A stretch of 64,000 nucleotides of DNA from JAGTVG01 sp964543195 (lineage in GTDB: Bacteria; Bacteroidota; Bacteroidia; Cytophagales; Cyclobacteriaceae), in contig CAZIXF010000005.1 of NCBI GenBank assembly GCA_964543195.1, forward strand, positions 59,215 to 123,214, given 5' to 3'. Made by a program: the position numbers and the translations under genes. The notes under the pieces are model-generated. The model did not search any database, was not told the origin of the DNA, and saw only the letters and a list, made by a program, of their open reading frames with translations. This document shows, one piece after another, positions 50,842-58,795 of this stretch; the stretch's first letter is position 1; each line of letters starts with the position of its first letter.

Positions 50842-52140
50842 ATGAAATTTAAGATTATCGATGTGGTGGCCATGGATATCAGGTTCCCGACTTCCCGGTC
50901 GCTTGATGGTTCGGATGCCATGAATCCGGACCCGGATTATTCTGCTGCCTATGTGATCCTGAAAACCGATCATCCGGATGGCCTTGAAGGTCATGGACTG
51001 ACTTTTACCATTGGCCGTGGTAACGAAATATGTGTAGCTGCTATTGAATCCCTTGGTTACCTGATCAAAGGCCGGTCACTCGACCGGTTAACATCCGATA
51101 TGACCGGTTTCTGGAAAATGATTACCGGTGACAGCCAGTTACGCTGGTTGGGACCTGAAAAAGGAGTGATCCACCTCGCCACGGCTGCAATAGTCAATGC
51201 GGTGTGGGATCTTTATGCCAAAGCAGCTAAAAAGCCCTTGTGGAGGTTGCTGGCCGACATGACACCCGAAGAGCTTGTGTCCTGTGTCGATTTTGGCTAT
51301 ATCTCAGATGCCATTACTGCCGGCGAAGCGCTTGAATTGCTCAAATCACGGGAAAATAACAAGCAGGATCGAATAGAATACCTGGTAAATAACGGCTACC
51401 CCGCCTACACTACTTCGGCCGGATGGATGGGTTATTCCGATGATAAGATACGTGAATTATGCAGTGAAGCCCGCAACAGGGGATGGAAACATATTAAGAT
51501 GAAAGTGGGTTTGAATGTGGAAAATGACAGAAGAAGAGCCTCGATCATCAAAGAAGAAATGGGTGATGATCTGCAACTGATGATGGATGCCAACCAGAAA
51601 TGGGACGTGCAGGAAGCCATACGGTATATGGAACAACTGGCTGATTTTAATCCCCGGTGGATCGAAGAACCAACCAGTCCCGATGATATTCTCGGTCATA
51701 AAGCCATCAAAGAGGCACTTGCACCCATAAAAGTAGCCACGGGGGAGCATTGTCATAACCGGGTCATGTTCAAACAGTTTTTTCAGGCCAATGCCATTGA
51801 TTTTTGCCAGGTAGACAGTTGCCGGGTGGGAGGTGTCAATGAAGTGCTGGCTATTCTACTGATGGCCGCCAAATATAAGATCCCGGTATGTCCACATGCC
51901 GGAGGGGTGGGACTTTGTGAATATGTGCAGCATATTTCAATGATCGATTATGCTGCCATCAGTGGTACCATGGAGAACAGGATCATCGAATATGTGGATC
52001 ATCTGCATGAACATTTTGTTGATCCGGTAAAAATTAAAAACGGTAATTATATGCCTCCGGAGACGCCTGGTTACAGCATCACCATGAAACCCGGTTCACT
52101 TACACGATATGAATTTCCAAAAGGAGAAGCATGGAATTGA
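50842..52140 (+). CDS. fucD: L-fuconate dehydratase
   Basis: Enolase-superfamily enzyme that dehydrates L-fuconate to 2-keto-3-deoxy-L-fuconate in the cytosol. The 432-residue protein has the FucD hallmark SLDGSDAMNPDPDYSAAYV near its start. Its residues fall at Lys219 and Lys221 (KMK), Asp249 (MMDAN), Glu275 (IEEP), Glu302 (GEHC) and His352 (PHAGG). This is one position from the K220, D248, E274, E301, H351 set I recall for Xanthomonas FucD, so the assignment is strong. ATG 50836 (two residues longer) or 50788 are also in frame. The SDR gene follows after 93 bases. Confidence 0.9.
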   Translation: MKFKIIDVVAMDIRFPTSRSLDGSDAMNPDPDYSAAYVILKTDHPDGLEGHGLTFTIGRGNEICVAAIESLGYLIKGRSLDRLTSDMTGFWKMITGDSQLRWLGPEKGVIHLATAAIVNAVWDLYAKAAKKPLWRLLADMTPEELVSCVDFGYISDAITAGEALELLKSRENNKQDRIEYLVNNGYPAYTTSAGWMGYSDDKIRELCSEARNRGWKHIKMKVGLNVENDRRRASIIKEEMGDDLQLMMDANQKWDVQEAIRYMEQLADFNPRWIEEPTSPDDILGHKAIKEALAPIKVATGEHCHNRVMFKQFFQANAIDFCQVDSCRVGGVNEVLAILLMAAKYKIPVCPHAGGVGLCEYVQHISMIDYAAISGTMENRIIEYVDHLHEHFVDPVKIKNGNYMPPETPGYSITMKPGSLTRYEFPKGEAWN

Positions 52141-52233
52141 TGCTTTAAATAATATATATTAAGTAGCTGATTTCTAAGTTTTTATTACATGCTATTAAAA
52201 AACTTTTAACATGAATAACCAAAATTTTTTCAT

Positions 52234-53001
52234 ATGGATCTGAAAGATAAAACTGCTGTGATTACCGGCGGGGCAAGCGGTATAGGAAAAGCCATCGCCT
52301 TTGAGTTTGCAAAAGAAGGTGCTGGGGTACACATCCTTGATACCCGCCCCGATAAATCAGTTACTGAAAACCTGGAAAAGCAAGGACTCTCAGATGTCGA
52401 GATTCATCAATGCGATGTCTCGGATCATCAACAGGTGAAAAAGGTGATCGATAATATACTGGCGACAACAAAGATCGACATCCTTGTGAACAATGCCGGT
52501 ATTGCCCATATTGCCAATCTGGAAAACACTTCGGAACAGGACTTTGACCGGTTATACAGGGTAAATGTTAAAGGCGTGTACAACTGCATGCATGCCTGCA
52601 TCCGGTCCATGGTGGATAATGGGGGAGGTGTTGTCCTTAATATGGCCTCGGTAGCCGCCTCCGCAGGTATCAGCGACCGGTTTGCTTACAGTATGACCAA
52701 GGGGGCGGTCCGTACTATGACCTTTTCTGTCGCCAAGGATTATATCGATAAAAACATACGGTGTAATTGCATTTCTCCGGCCAGGATTCATACACCCTTT
52801 GTCGATAATTACCTCAAGGAGAACTTTCCCGACAACAGGGATGAAGTTTTTGATCAACTCTCGAAAACCCAGCCTATTGGCCGGATGGGCACTCCGGAGG
52901 AAGTAGCCGCTCTTGCTCTTTTCCTTTGTTCGGATAAAGCGGCATTTATAACCGGAACAGATTATTTTATCGATGGTGGTTTTATTAAACTGAATACCTG
53001 A
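52234..53001 (+). CDS. SDR dehydrogenase, probably 2-keto-3-deoxy-L-fuconate dehydrogenase
   Basis: Classical short-chain dehydrogenase of 255 residues: TGGASGIGKAIAFEF, LVNNAGIAHIA, active-site Ser in MASVAASAG, Tyr152-x-x-x-Lys156 (YSMTK) and the tail GTDYFIDGGFI. The acidic residue after the second strand (LDTRPD) indicates NAD+ rather than NADP+. It lies between fucD and an FAH-family hydrolase, which is the order of the Xanthomonas L-fucose pathway. There the SDR oxidises 2-keto-3-deoxy-L-fuconate to the 2,4-diketo compound. The substrate is inferred from context. Confidence 0.82.
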   Translation: MDLKDKTAVITGGASGIGKAIAFEFAKEGAGVHILDTRPDKSVTENLEKQGLSDVEIHQCDVSDHQQVKKVIDNILATTKIDILVNNAGIAHIANLENTSEQDFDRLYRVNVKGVYNCMHACIRSMVDNGGGVVLNMASVAASAGISDRFAYSMTKGAVRTMTFSVAKDYIDKNIRCNCISPARIHTPFVDNYLKENFPDNRDEVFDQLSKTQPIGRMGTPEEVAALALFLCSDKAAFITGTDYFIDGGFIKLNT

Positions 53002-53019
53002 TTAAAACATAGCAGAAAT

Positions 53020-53892
53020 ATGAAACTTATACGTATAGGCAAACCGGGTGCAGAAAAGCCTGCCGTACTGACCGGGGAAAATAAATATCTTGATGTGAGT
53101 GACCGGATTGAAGATTATAATGAATCATTTTTTGAAGAAGGTGGTCTTGATGTAGTTAAGGAAATAACGGACACGGGCGGAAATTCTCATAACCTGGATC
53201 CATCCATTCGCTTGGGACCACCTTTAGCCCGGCCATCCAAGATTTTATGCATTGGTCTTAACTATTCAAAACATATAAGCGAAAGCGGGATGATGCTTCC
53301 CAGGGAACCCGTATTATTCTATAAATCGACCACGGCGATCACAGGGCCCGATGATCATATTATCATTCCCAGGGGAAGTAAAAAAACGGACTGGGAGGTA
53401 GAGTTAGCCGTAGTGATCGGAAAGCGGGCAAGTTATGTATCCGAATCTGAAGCAATGGATTATGTAGCCGGGTATATGCTTCATAATGACATCAGTGAAA
53501 GAGAATACCAGTTGGAACGGGAAGGTCAGTGGTTGAAAGGAAAGAGTGCCGATACGTTTGCCCCGGTAGGACCATGGCTGGTGACGAAGGATGAGATCAG
53601 AGATCCCCATACGCTTGATCTATGGCTGAAAGTGAACGGGGTCCGGCATCAGTCCGGCAATACTTCCGATATGGTGTTTAAAGTACCTAACCTGGTGAGT
53701 TATATCAGCCAATTCATGACCCTGTTACCCGGTGACATCATCTCCACCGGGACACCTTCCGGTGTGGGTATGGGTCTTAAGCCTCCTCAATATTTGAAGT
53801 CGGGGGATGTGGTTGAACTGGGAATAACCGGTCTTGGTGAGGCCAGGCAGGTAGTGATCAGTTATGAAGAGGCTAACCGGCAGGCAGGGTGA
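53020..53892 (+). CDS. Fumarylacetoacetate-hydrolase-family protein, probably 2,4-diketo-3-deoxy-L-fuconate hydrolase
   Basis: The 290-residue FAH-fold hydrolase has ILCIGLNYSKHISESG, the metal ligands in DWEVELAVVIGK (Glu-x-Glu) and HNDISEREYQ (Asp), KGKSADTFAPVGPWLVTKDEI with the conserved Lys, and GDIISTGTPSGVGMGLKPP. It is preceded by 18 bases by the SDR gene. In the L-fucose pathway this enzyme class cleaves 2,4-diketo-3-deoxy-L-fuconate to pyruvate and L-lactate. The metal is probably Mg2+ or Mn2+. The N-terminal domain is short and typical for the FAHD1/ureidoglycolate-lyase group. Confidence 0.85.
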   Translation: MKLIRIGKPGAEKPAVLTGENKYLDVSDRIEDYNESFFEEGGLDVVKEITDTGGNSHNLDPSIRLGPPLARPSKILCIGLNYSKHISESGMMLPREPVLFYKSTTAITGPDDHIIIPRGSKKTDWEVELAVVIGKRASYVSESEAMDYVAGYMLHNDISEREYQLEREGQWLKGKSADTFAPVGPWLVTKDEIRDPHTLDLWLKVNGVRHQSGNTSDMVFKVPNLVSYISQFMTLLPGDIISTGTPSGVGMGLKPPQYLKSGDVVELGITGLGEARQVVISYEEANRQAG

Positions 53893-54017
53893 GTTTTTTC
53901 GAAACCGGTTTATCGCCTGGCTGTTGAAGTCATATATATTAAACAGATGACAGATAAACCGGCAGGATTGTGGGTTTTCAGTATCCCGGAGTCTTGGTGA
54001 TCCAATAATCACCGTAA

Positions 54018-54043
54018 ATCTCCGTGTCCTGTGTCTTTGTGGC
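54018..54043. repeat. Heptad-periodic GTG repeat fragment
   Basis: The run CTCCGTGTCCTGTGTCTTTG followed by TGGC places GTG at about 7-base spacing, as does the fragment at 21265-21300. Both belong to the type of TTTGTG-rich intergenic repeat frequent in Bacteroidota. The tandem 47-base repeat starts immediately after it. Confidence 0.45.
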
Positions 54044-54137
54044 TCCACAATTATAACCACGGATATCCGTGACCGGGTGACCCGGTGGAATCCACAATTA
54101 TAACCATGGGTATCCATGACCGGGTGTCCTGGTGGCC
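54044..54137. repeat. Two tandem 47-base units, each with two palindromes
   Basis: Units 54044-54090 and 54091-54137 both begin TCCACAATTATAACCA. Each carries a first palindrome (CACGGATATCCGTG at 54058-54071; CATGGGTATCCATG at 54105-54118) and a second (ACCGGGT-G-ACCCGGT at 54072-54086; ACCGGGTGTCCTGGT at 54119-54133). Between units, C60-G69 becomes T107-A116, a compensatory change that keeps the stem, and A-T becomes G-T. This suggests selection or a replication mechanism that maintains the structure. Confidence 0.75.
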
Positions 54138-54267
54138 CGTACTTGAAGGCTCCCTTTACCCGGAAATACTTACCCAAAAAAATATGATGCTGTCCCTGAA
54201 AGAAACCGGTTATATTGTATTTTTATAAAACCGATTTTTACAAAACCGATAATAAAACTTCATAGGA

Positions 54268-55629
54268 ATGACCACTGTTGAACAAAAAAAACACTGGGAA
54301 ACCCTCACCGATCTTATTGAAATCAGCGATAAGTCAGCCATCAAGGATCTCATAAGCCAATTGAATAGCGAGGAGGTAGTAAGTACGATCAGTCATATCA
54401 ATGCTGAAGAAAGAAGCCGGCTTCTTACCCTGCTTCATCCGGAAGAGGCAGCCGATATTATTGAAGACATACCCTATGTTCAGGCAGTCGAAATCATTGA
54501 GGATCTTGAAGCAAAGGATGCGGCTGCCATAATCGGTGAATTGCAGAGTGACGATCAGGCCGACATAATCAATGACCTTGAGAAGGAAGATGCCGAATTG
54601 ATCCTTTCCGAAATGAAACCGGAAGAAGCGGAGAATGTAAGAAAGCTCCTTTCTTATCATGATGACGTGGCCGGCGGACAGATGATCACCGAATTCCTGG
54701 CATTTGATGAAAAATTAACGGTGGAAGAGGTGGCAACCACCCTGAGGGAAAAATCGGAAGAATACAAAGGATATAATGTACAATATATTTATGTAACCTC
54801 AGGGGATCAATTTGTGGGGGTTCTGCAAATGAGGGATCTTGTGCTGTCCAAACCGGGTGACCGGCTTTCAAAAATCGTGATCCGGGATGCCTTAACCGTC
54901 AGGGATGATACACCTTTAACTGATTTAATCCGCTTTTTTGATGAATATGATTTTTACGGTGTACCCGTTTTAAATGAAAAAGACCAACTGGTCGGAGTAG
55001 TACTGAGGAAAGATATTCTTGAAGAAGAAACAGAAAGGGCCAACATGGAGCTGCTGGAGACACAGGGTATCGTGGGTGGAGAAGAATTAAGGACTATGCC
55101 TGTTTTCCTGCGTTCAAGAAGGAGATTATCCTGGCTGAGTGTCAATATTCTTTTAAATATCATTGCAGCGAGTGTGATTGCCTTTTACCAGGATACGTTA
55201 AGCTCGGTCATAGCCCTTGCTGTATTTTTACCCATTATATCGGATATGAGCGGTTGCTCCGGAAATCAGGCGGTGGCTGTCAGCCTCAGAGAACTTACCA
55301 TCGGGGTGGTTAAACCGTTCGAGGTTTTCCGGGTTTGGGTACAGGAAATATCGGTCGGACTGATCAATGGAATCGCGTTGGGAATTTTGATTGGATCTGC
55401 TGCCTGGTTATGGAAAGGGAATGTATATCTTGGTGTGGTGGTGGGAGGGGCCCTCGCAGTCAACACTATAGTGGCAGTTTCCCTGGGAGGCATCATCCCG
55501 TTGATACTTAAAAGATATAAAATCGATCCTGCCTTGGCTTCCGGGCCCCTTTTGACCACAGTGACGGATATGTTTGGTTTTTTCCTGGCTCTTTCCTTTG
55601 CAAGTGTTATGCTGGCTTACATCAGTTGA
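54268..55629 (+). CDS. mgtE: MgtE magnesium transporter
   Basis: Inner-membrane Mg2+ channel of 453 residues. The cytosolic N domain (about 20-130) has LLHPEEAADIIEDIP repeats, and two CBS domains (about 135-260) have VQYIYVTSGDQFVGVLQMRDLV and YDFYGVPVLNEKDQLVGVVLRKDI. Five membrane helices follow (about 285-453) with the pore motif PIISDMSGCSGNQAVAVSLREL. The N and CBS domains sense cytosolic Mg2+ and close the channel. It is a single-gene unit ahead of the reductase. Confidence 0.92.
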   Translation: MTTVEQKKHWETLTDLIEISDKSAIKDLISQLNSEEVVSTISHINAEERSRLLTLLHPEEAADIIEDIPYVQAVEIIEDLEAKDAAAIIGELQSDDQADIINDLEKEDAELILSEMKPEEAENVRKLLSYHDDVAGGQMITEFLAFDEKLTVEEVATTLREKSEEYKGYNVQYIYVTSGDQFVGVLQMRDLVLSKPGDRLSKIVIRDALTVRDDTPLTDLIRFFDEYDFYGVPVLNEKDQLVGVVLRKDILEEETERANMELLETQGIVGGEELRTMPVFLRSRRRLSWLSVNILLNIIAASVIAFYQDTLSSVIALAVFLPIISDMSGCSGNQAVAVSLRELTIGVVKPFEVFRVWVQEISVGLINGIALGILIGSAAWLWKGNVYLGVVVGGALAVNTIVAVSLGGIIPLILKRYKIDPALASGPLLTTVTDMFGFFLALSFASVMLAYIS

Positions 55630-55692
55630 TAATTTCCAATTAAAATCGGCCTTATATTTCCATTATGAACAGAAAAGATTTATTTTTCACAT

Positions 55693-57075
55693 ATGAAAAC
55701 ATTTGACCACATTATTATCGGTACCGGCCAGGCAACCGGAACACTATTAGGACAATTAATTCAAACGGGCGATTCCATTGCTGTAGTAGAAGGAGGAAAA
55801 GTGGGAGGAAGTTGTGTCAATTATGGCTGTACGCCGACCAAAACATTGGTGGCCTCTGCAAGGGCCATCCATATGGCTGGCAGGGGTAACCAGCTTGGAT
55901 TTAGTTCCGGACCGGTAAAACCGGACTATAGCCGGATAAGAACCCGTATGAACGACGTTCGAAATGCTTCCAGGAATGGATTAGCTCAATGGATGGAATC
56001 TACTGATAATGTTACACTTATACGGGGATGGGCTTCTTTTGAAGATAGAAATACCATTGTTGTGGGTGATCAGAAAATCAGCGGTGACCAAATCTATATC
56101 AATACCGGTACAAGCCCGGTAAAGCCTCCGGTAGATGGCATTGATACAGTAAACTGGATGGATAGTGCCCGGTTACTGGATCTGGAAGAATTACCCGAAC
56201 ATCTGCTGATCATTGGTGGAGGTTATGTGGGTATGGAGTTTGCCCAGATCTACAAACGGTTTGGTTCGGAAGTTACCGTTGTGCAACGCGATAGCCAGGT
56301 GATGACAAAGGAGGATGAAGAAATAGCCGGTGAAATCCGGTCCTTTCTGGAAAAGGAAGGAATCAAAATATTTTGTAATGCTAATGCCACGGCCGTTGAA
56401 GGGGATGGTAAAAACATATCACTTCAAATTGAGCAGGATGGTAAAAAAGAAACTTTAAAGGGTACCCATCTTTTAATTGCTGCCGGAATGAAGCCAAACA
56501 GTAACCGTCTGAATCCCGATAAAGCCGGAATCGAAACCGATGATCGTGGTTTTATCAGGGTCGATGATTATTGCCGGACAAATGTGGAAGGTATCTTTGC
56601 TTTGGGCGATGTGAATGGTCAGGGCGCATTTACTCACACTTCGGTGAATGATGCCGAAATATTGATGGATCATCTTTTTGGAGAGGGCCAAAGGAAGATC
56701 TCTGACCGGATCCCTATCTATGCCTTATTTACTGATCCTCCTTTAGGCAGGGTAGGAATGTCAGAGAAAGAAGCCCTGGCTGAAGGTAAACGGATTATGA
56801 AGGCTACCATGCCCATGGAAAAGATCAGCAGGGCCAATGAGATGGGGGAGACCACAGGAGTGGCCAAGCTGATCGTGGATGCCGATACCGACCTGATCCT
56901 GGGAGGTGCCATTCTCGGCCCCGGCGGAGATGAGATAATTAATATGTTCGCGGCCATTATGCACAGCAATATTCCGTGCAGGAACTACAGGAAAGTGGTA
57001 TTGATCCATCCCACTGTGTCGGAACTCATGCCTTATGTGCTGGATGGACTTGAAGAAGTGAAATCATCACATTAA
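55693..57075 (+). CDS. FAD-dependent pyridine nucleotide-disulfide oxidoreductase (mercuric-reductase / dihydrolipoamide-dehydrogenase-like)
   Basis: The 460-residue class I disulfide reductase has an FAD motif near the start (IIIGTGQATG), redox pair Cys41 and Cys46 (GGSCVNYGCTPTKTL), NAD(P) loop HLLIIGGGYVGMEFAQ, FAD GDVNGQGAFTHTS, and the C-terminal IHPTVSELMP with the His-Glu pair of the dimer interface. The VNYGC form, rather than LNVGC, is seen in the mercuric-reductase-like group of unknown substrate. No lipoate complex or mer genes are near. The next gene starts 3 bases after its stop, so both are probably one operon. Confidence 0.88.
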   Translation: MKTFDHIIIGTGQATGTLLGQLIQTGDSIAVVEGGKVGGSCVNYGCTPTKTLVASARAIHMAGRGNQLGFSSGPVKPDYSRIRTRMNDVRNASRNGLAQWMESTDNVTLIRGWASFEDRNTIVVGDQKISGDQIYINTGTSPVKPPVDGIDTVNWMDSARLLDLEELPEHLLIIGGGYVGMEFAQIYKRFGSEVTVVQRDSQVMTKEDEEIAGEIRSFLEKEGIKIFCNANATAVEGDGKNISLQIEQDGKKETLKGTHLLIAAGMKPNSNRLNPDKAGIETDDRGFIRVDDYCRTNVEGIFALGDVNGQGAFTHTSVNDAEILMDHLFGEGQRKISDRIPIYALFTDPPLGRVGMSEKEALAEGKRIMKATMPMEKISRANEMGETTGVAKLIVDADTDLILGGAILGPGGDEIINMFAAIMHSNIPCRNYRKVVLIHPTVSELMPYVLDGLEEVKSSH

Positions 57076-57078
57076 TGT

Positions 57079-57444
57079 ATGGCCAGAATTTTTTCCGGAG
57101 ATTTATATTTCATGGCTGATGATGGAGAACATGGTGAAGAATTGTGGAAATACGATGGTAAAAATGTATCGATGGTTTCGGATATTTATCCTGGCGAAAA
57201 TGGAAGTGAACCGGAATGGCTTACTGTTTTTGATGATAAACTCTATTTTACTGCCAATGACAGCATCCATGGCAAAGAGTTATGGCAATACGACGGCAAA
57301 ACTGTCAGGTTGATGAAAGATATCCATGAAGGAGAAAAAGGAAGCATCCCATATTTTTTAATGGTTTATCGGGACAAACTATATTTTACGGCAGATGATG
57401 GCGTTCACGGCTGGGAGCTTTGGATGGTAACCAGAGAGGATTAA
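57079..57444 (+). CDS. Three-repeat ELWxxDG protein without a signal peptide
   Basis: The 121-residue protein consists of three repeats of about 46 residues: LYFMADDGEHGEELWKYDGK, LYFTANDSIHGKELWQYDGK and LYFTADDGVHGWELWMVTRE. The pattern LYFxAxDxxHGxELWxxDG is the ELWxxDGT repeat known from large secreted beta-propeller proteins. Here only three copies occur, there is no signal peptide, and the ORF starts 3 bases after the reductase stop. It may be a partial blade set of a degraded longer gene or a small cytosolic adapter. Confidence 0.75.
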   Translation: MARIFSGDLYFMADDGEHGEELWKYDGKNVSMVSDIYPGENGSEPEWLTVFDDKLYFTANDSIHGKELWQYDGKTVRLMKDIHEGEKGSIPYFLMVYRDKLYFTADDGVHGWELWMVTRED

Positions 57445-57690
57445 CGCGAATCCTTGGGTGATTGTTATATAATTTATATTATGTTAAATAAGGTATAATA
57501 ATATAAAAGAGAATTGATTACGGTTCAATGAATATTCCTCCCCTTCTCAAGGATAGATCAATTTATTGTCCGACCATTTTCTCAGACCAATGGCTATATA
57601 AATCTGGACGTTAACCGGATAATGAAAATTGAAAATTAATACCCGTGGGATTGCATAAATTTCGCAGATAAAAATTATTACCGCTACCTG

Positions 57691-58728
57691 TTATACGTTT
57701 TTCTCATAAAGATCGATCATTACCTTCATCGATCTATCCTTTTGATTATCGATGTAACGGTATGCATCAAGGTATTGATCGAATGGAAAATTTCTGGTGA
57801 TCAGGGGTTCTGTAATGAGCCTGCCCTCAGCTATCATTTCCACGGCATCTTCATAATCTTCGTGCCGGTACATCATCGAGCCAAAAACATTCAGTTCATG
57901 TTCGCCCAGATAGAACATGTTCACTACCGGATTTTCCGCATATACGCCCAGTATGACCACCTCGCCCCCTTTTTCCACATGTTTAATCAATACATCGAGT
58001 GAAGGCTGCACGCCTGCCGCCTCAAATCCAACCTGGAATCCTTTATCTTTAAAATATCTTGAAATTCCGTATTCAAAACCGGTCTGGCTGACATTGAGGA
58101 TTCCTTCAATACCACATTTTTCCGCGATTTGAAGACGATAATCACTGATATCTGTGATCAGCACCTTATTCGCTCCGCGGATGGCGGCAAACTGAGCAAC
58201 CAGGTTTCCAATGGGACCGGCACCCGAGACCACTACATTTTTGCCTTTAAGGTCACCGGCCCTTTTGGTGGCATGTGCACCTACCGCGGCAGGCTCAATC
58301 AGGGCACCCTGTTCGAATGACATCGTATCAGGAAAAAATACGATCCGGTCTTCCGGAACAACAAAAAGGTCCTGAGCCACTCCCGGGGCTTGAAAACCTT
58401 CCACTTTCAATTGCTGACAGGCATTGTATTGTCCTTTCCGGCATGGTCCACATTCACCACATACCTGTTGCGGCCTAGCCGTAACTCTCATTCCGGACTT
58501 TACCTTCCTTACTTTACGACCTGTCGCCTCGACAATTGCCGAATATTCATGTCCCTGTACAACCGGATATGGGGTTGCTGGATGCTGGCCGTGAAAGGCA
58601 TGCACATCGGAACCACAAATACCGATTTTCATGATCCTAATTTTTACTTCATGGTCATCTAATGGACCTGGTTCGGACACCTCTTTGAATTCAATGACTC
58701 CCGGCTGGGTTAGAATGGCTTGTTTCAT
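57691..58728 (-). CDS. Zinc-dependent medium-chain polyol/alcohol dehydrogenase (sorbitol-dehydrogenase-like)
   Basis: The 345-residue MDR enzyme has catalytic-zinc residues in GICGSDVHAFHGQ (Cys) and GHEYSAIVEATG (His-Glu). The structural zinc cysteines sit in CGECGPCRKGQYNAC, and the NAD loop is VVVSGAGPIGNLVAQF. It is of the sorbitol / L-idonate / galactitol dehydrogenase type. It ends the minus-strand polyol operon, 67 bases after the mannitol-type dehydrogenase gene. It probably oxidises the second imported polyol or sugar acid; the exact substrate is not readable. Confidence 0.85.
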   Translation of the reverse strand: MKQAILTQPGVIEFKEVSEPGPLDDHEVKIRIMKIGICGSDVHAFHGQHPATPYPVVQGHEYSAIVEATGRKVRKVKSGMRVTARPQQVCGECGPCRKGQYNACQQLKVEGFQAPGVAQDLFVVPEDRIVFFPDTMSFEQGALIEPAAVGAHATKRAGDLKGKNVVVSGAGPIGNLVAQFAAIRGANKVLITDISDYRLQIAEKCGIEGILNVSQTGFEYGISRYFKDKGFQVGFEAAGVQPSLDVLIKHVEKGGEVVILGVYAENPVVNMFYLGEHELNVFGSMMYRHEDYEDAVEMIAEGRLITEPLITRNFPFDQYLDAYRYIDNQKDRSMKVMIDLYEKNV

Positions 58729-58795
58729 TTTTTTAATGCATTATATCTTTTTATAAAATCTCAATTACTCCCCTGATCCAATTGGAAGAGAAAAT

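Larger units (their letters stand above)
53893..54267. other. Gene-free stretch with two kinds of repeat, upstream of mgtE
   Basis: The 375-base stretch holds a heptad-periodic GTG element (54018-54043) joined to a 47-base tandem palindromic repeat (54044-54137). AAAACCGAT occurs twice (54227-54235 and 54242-54250) just before mgtE. No coding remnant or magnesium riboswitch fold was recognised. Confidence 0.5.

Noticed and set aside
54044..54137. CRISPR-like tandem repeat
   Set aside because: Only two directly adjacent units without spacers, and no cas genes in the window.
54138..54267. Magnesium riboswitch upstream of mgtE
   Set aside because: Only a repeated AAAACCGAT was seen; no conserved fold or terminator arrangement could be recognised.
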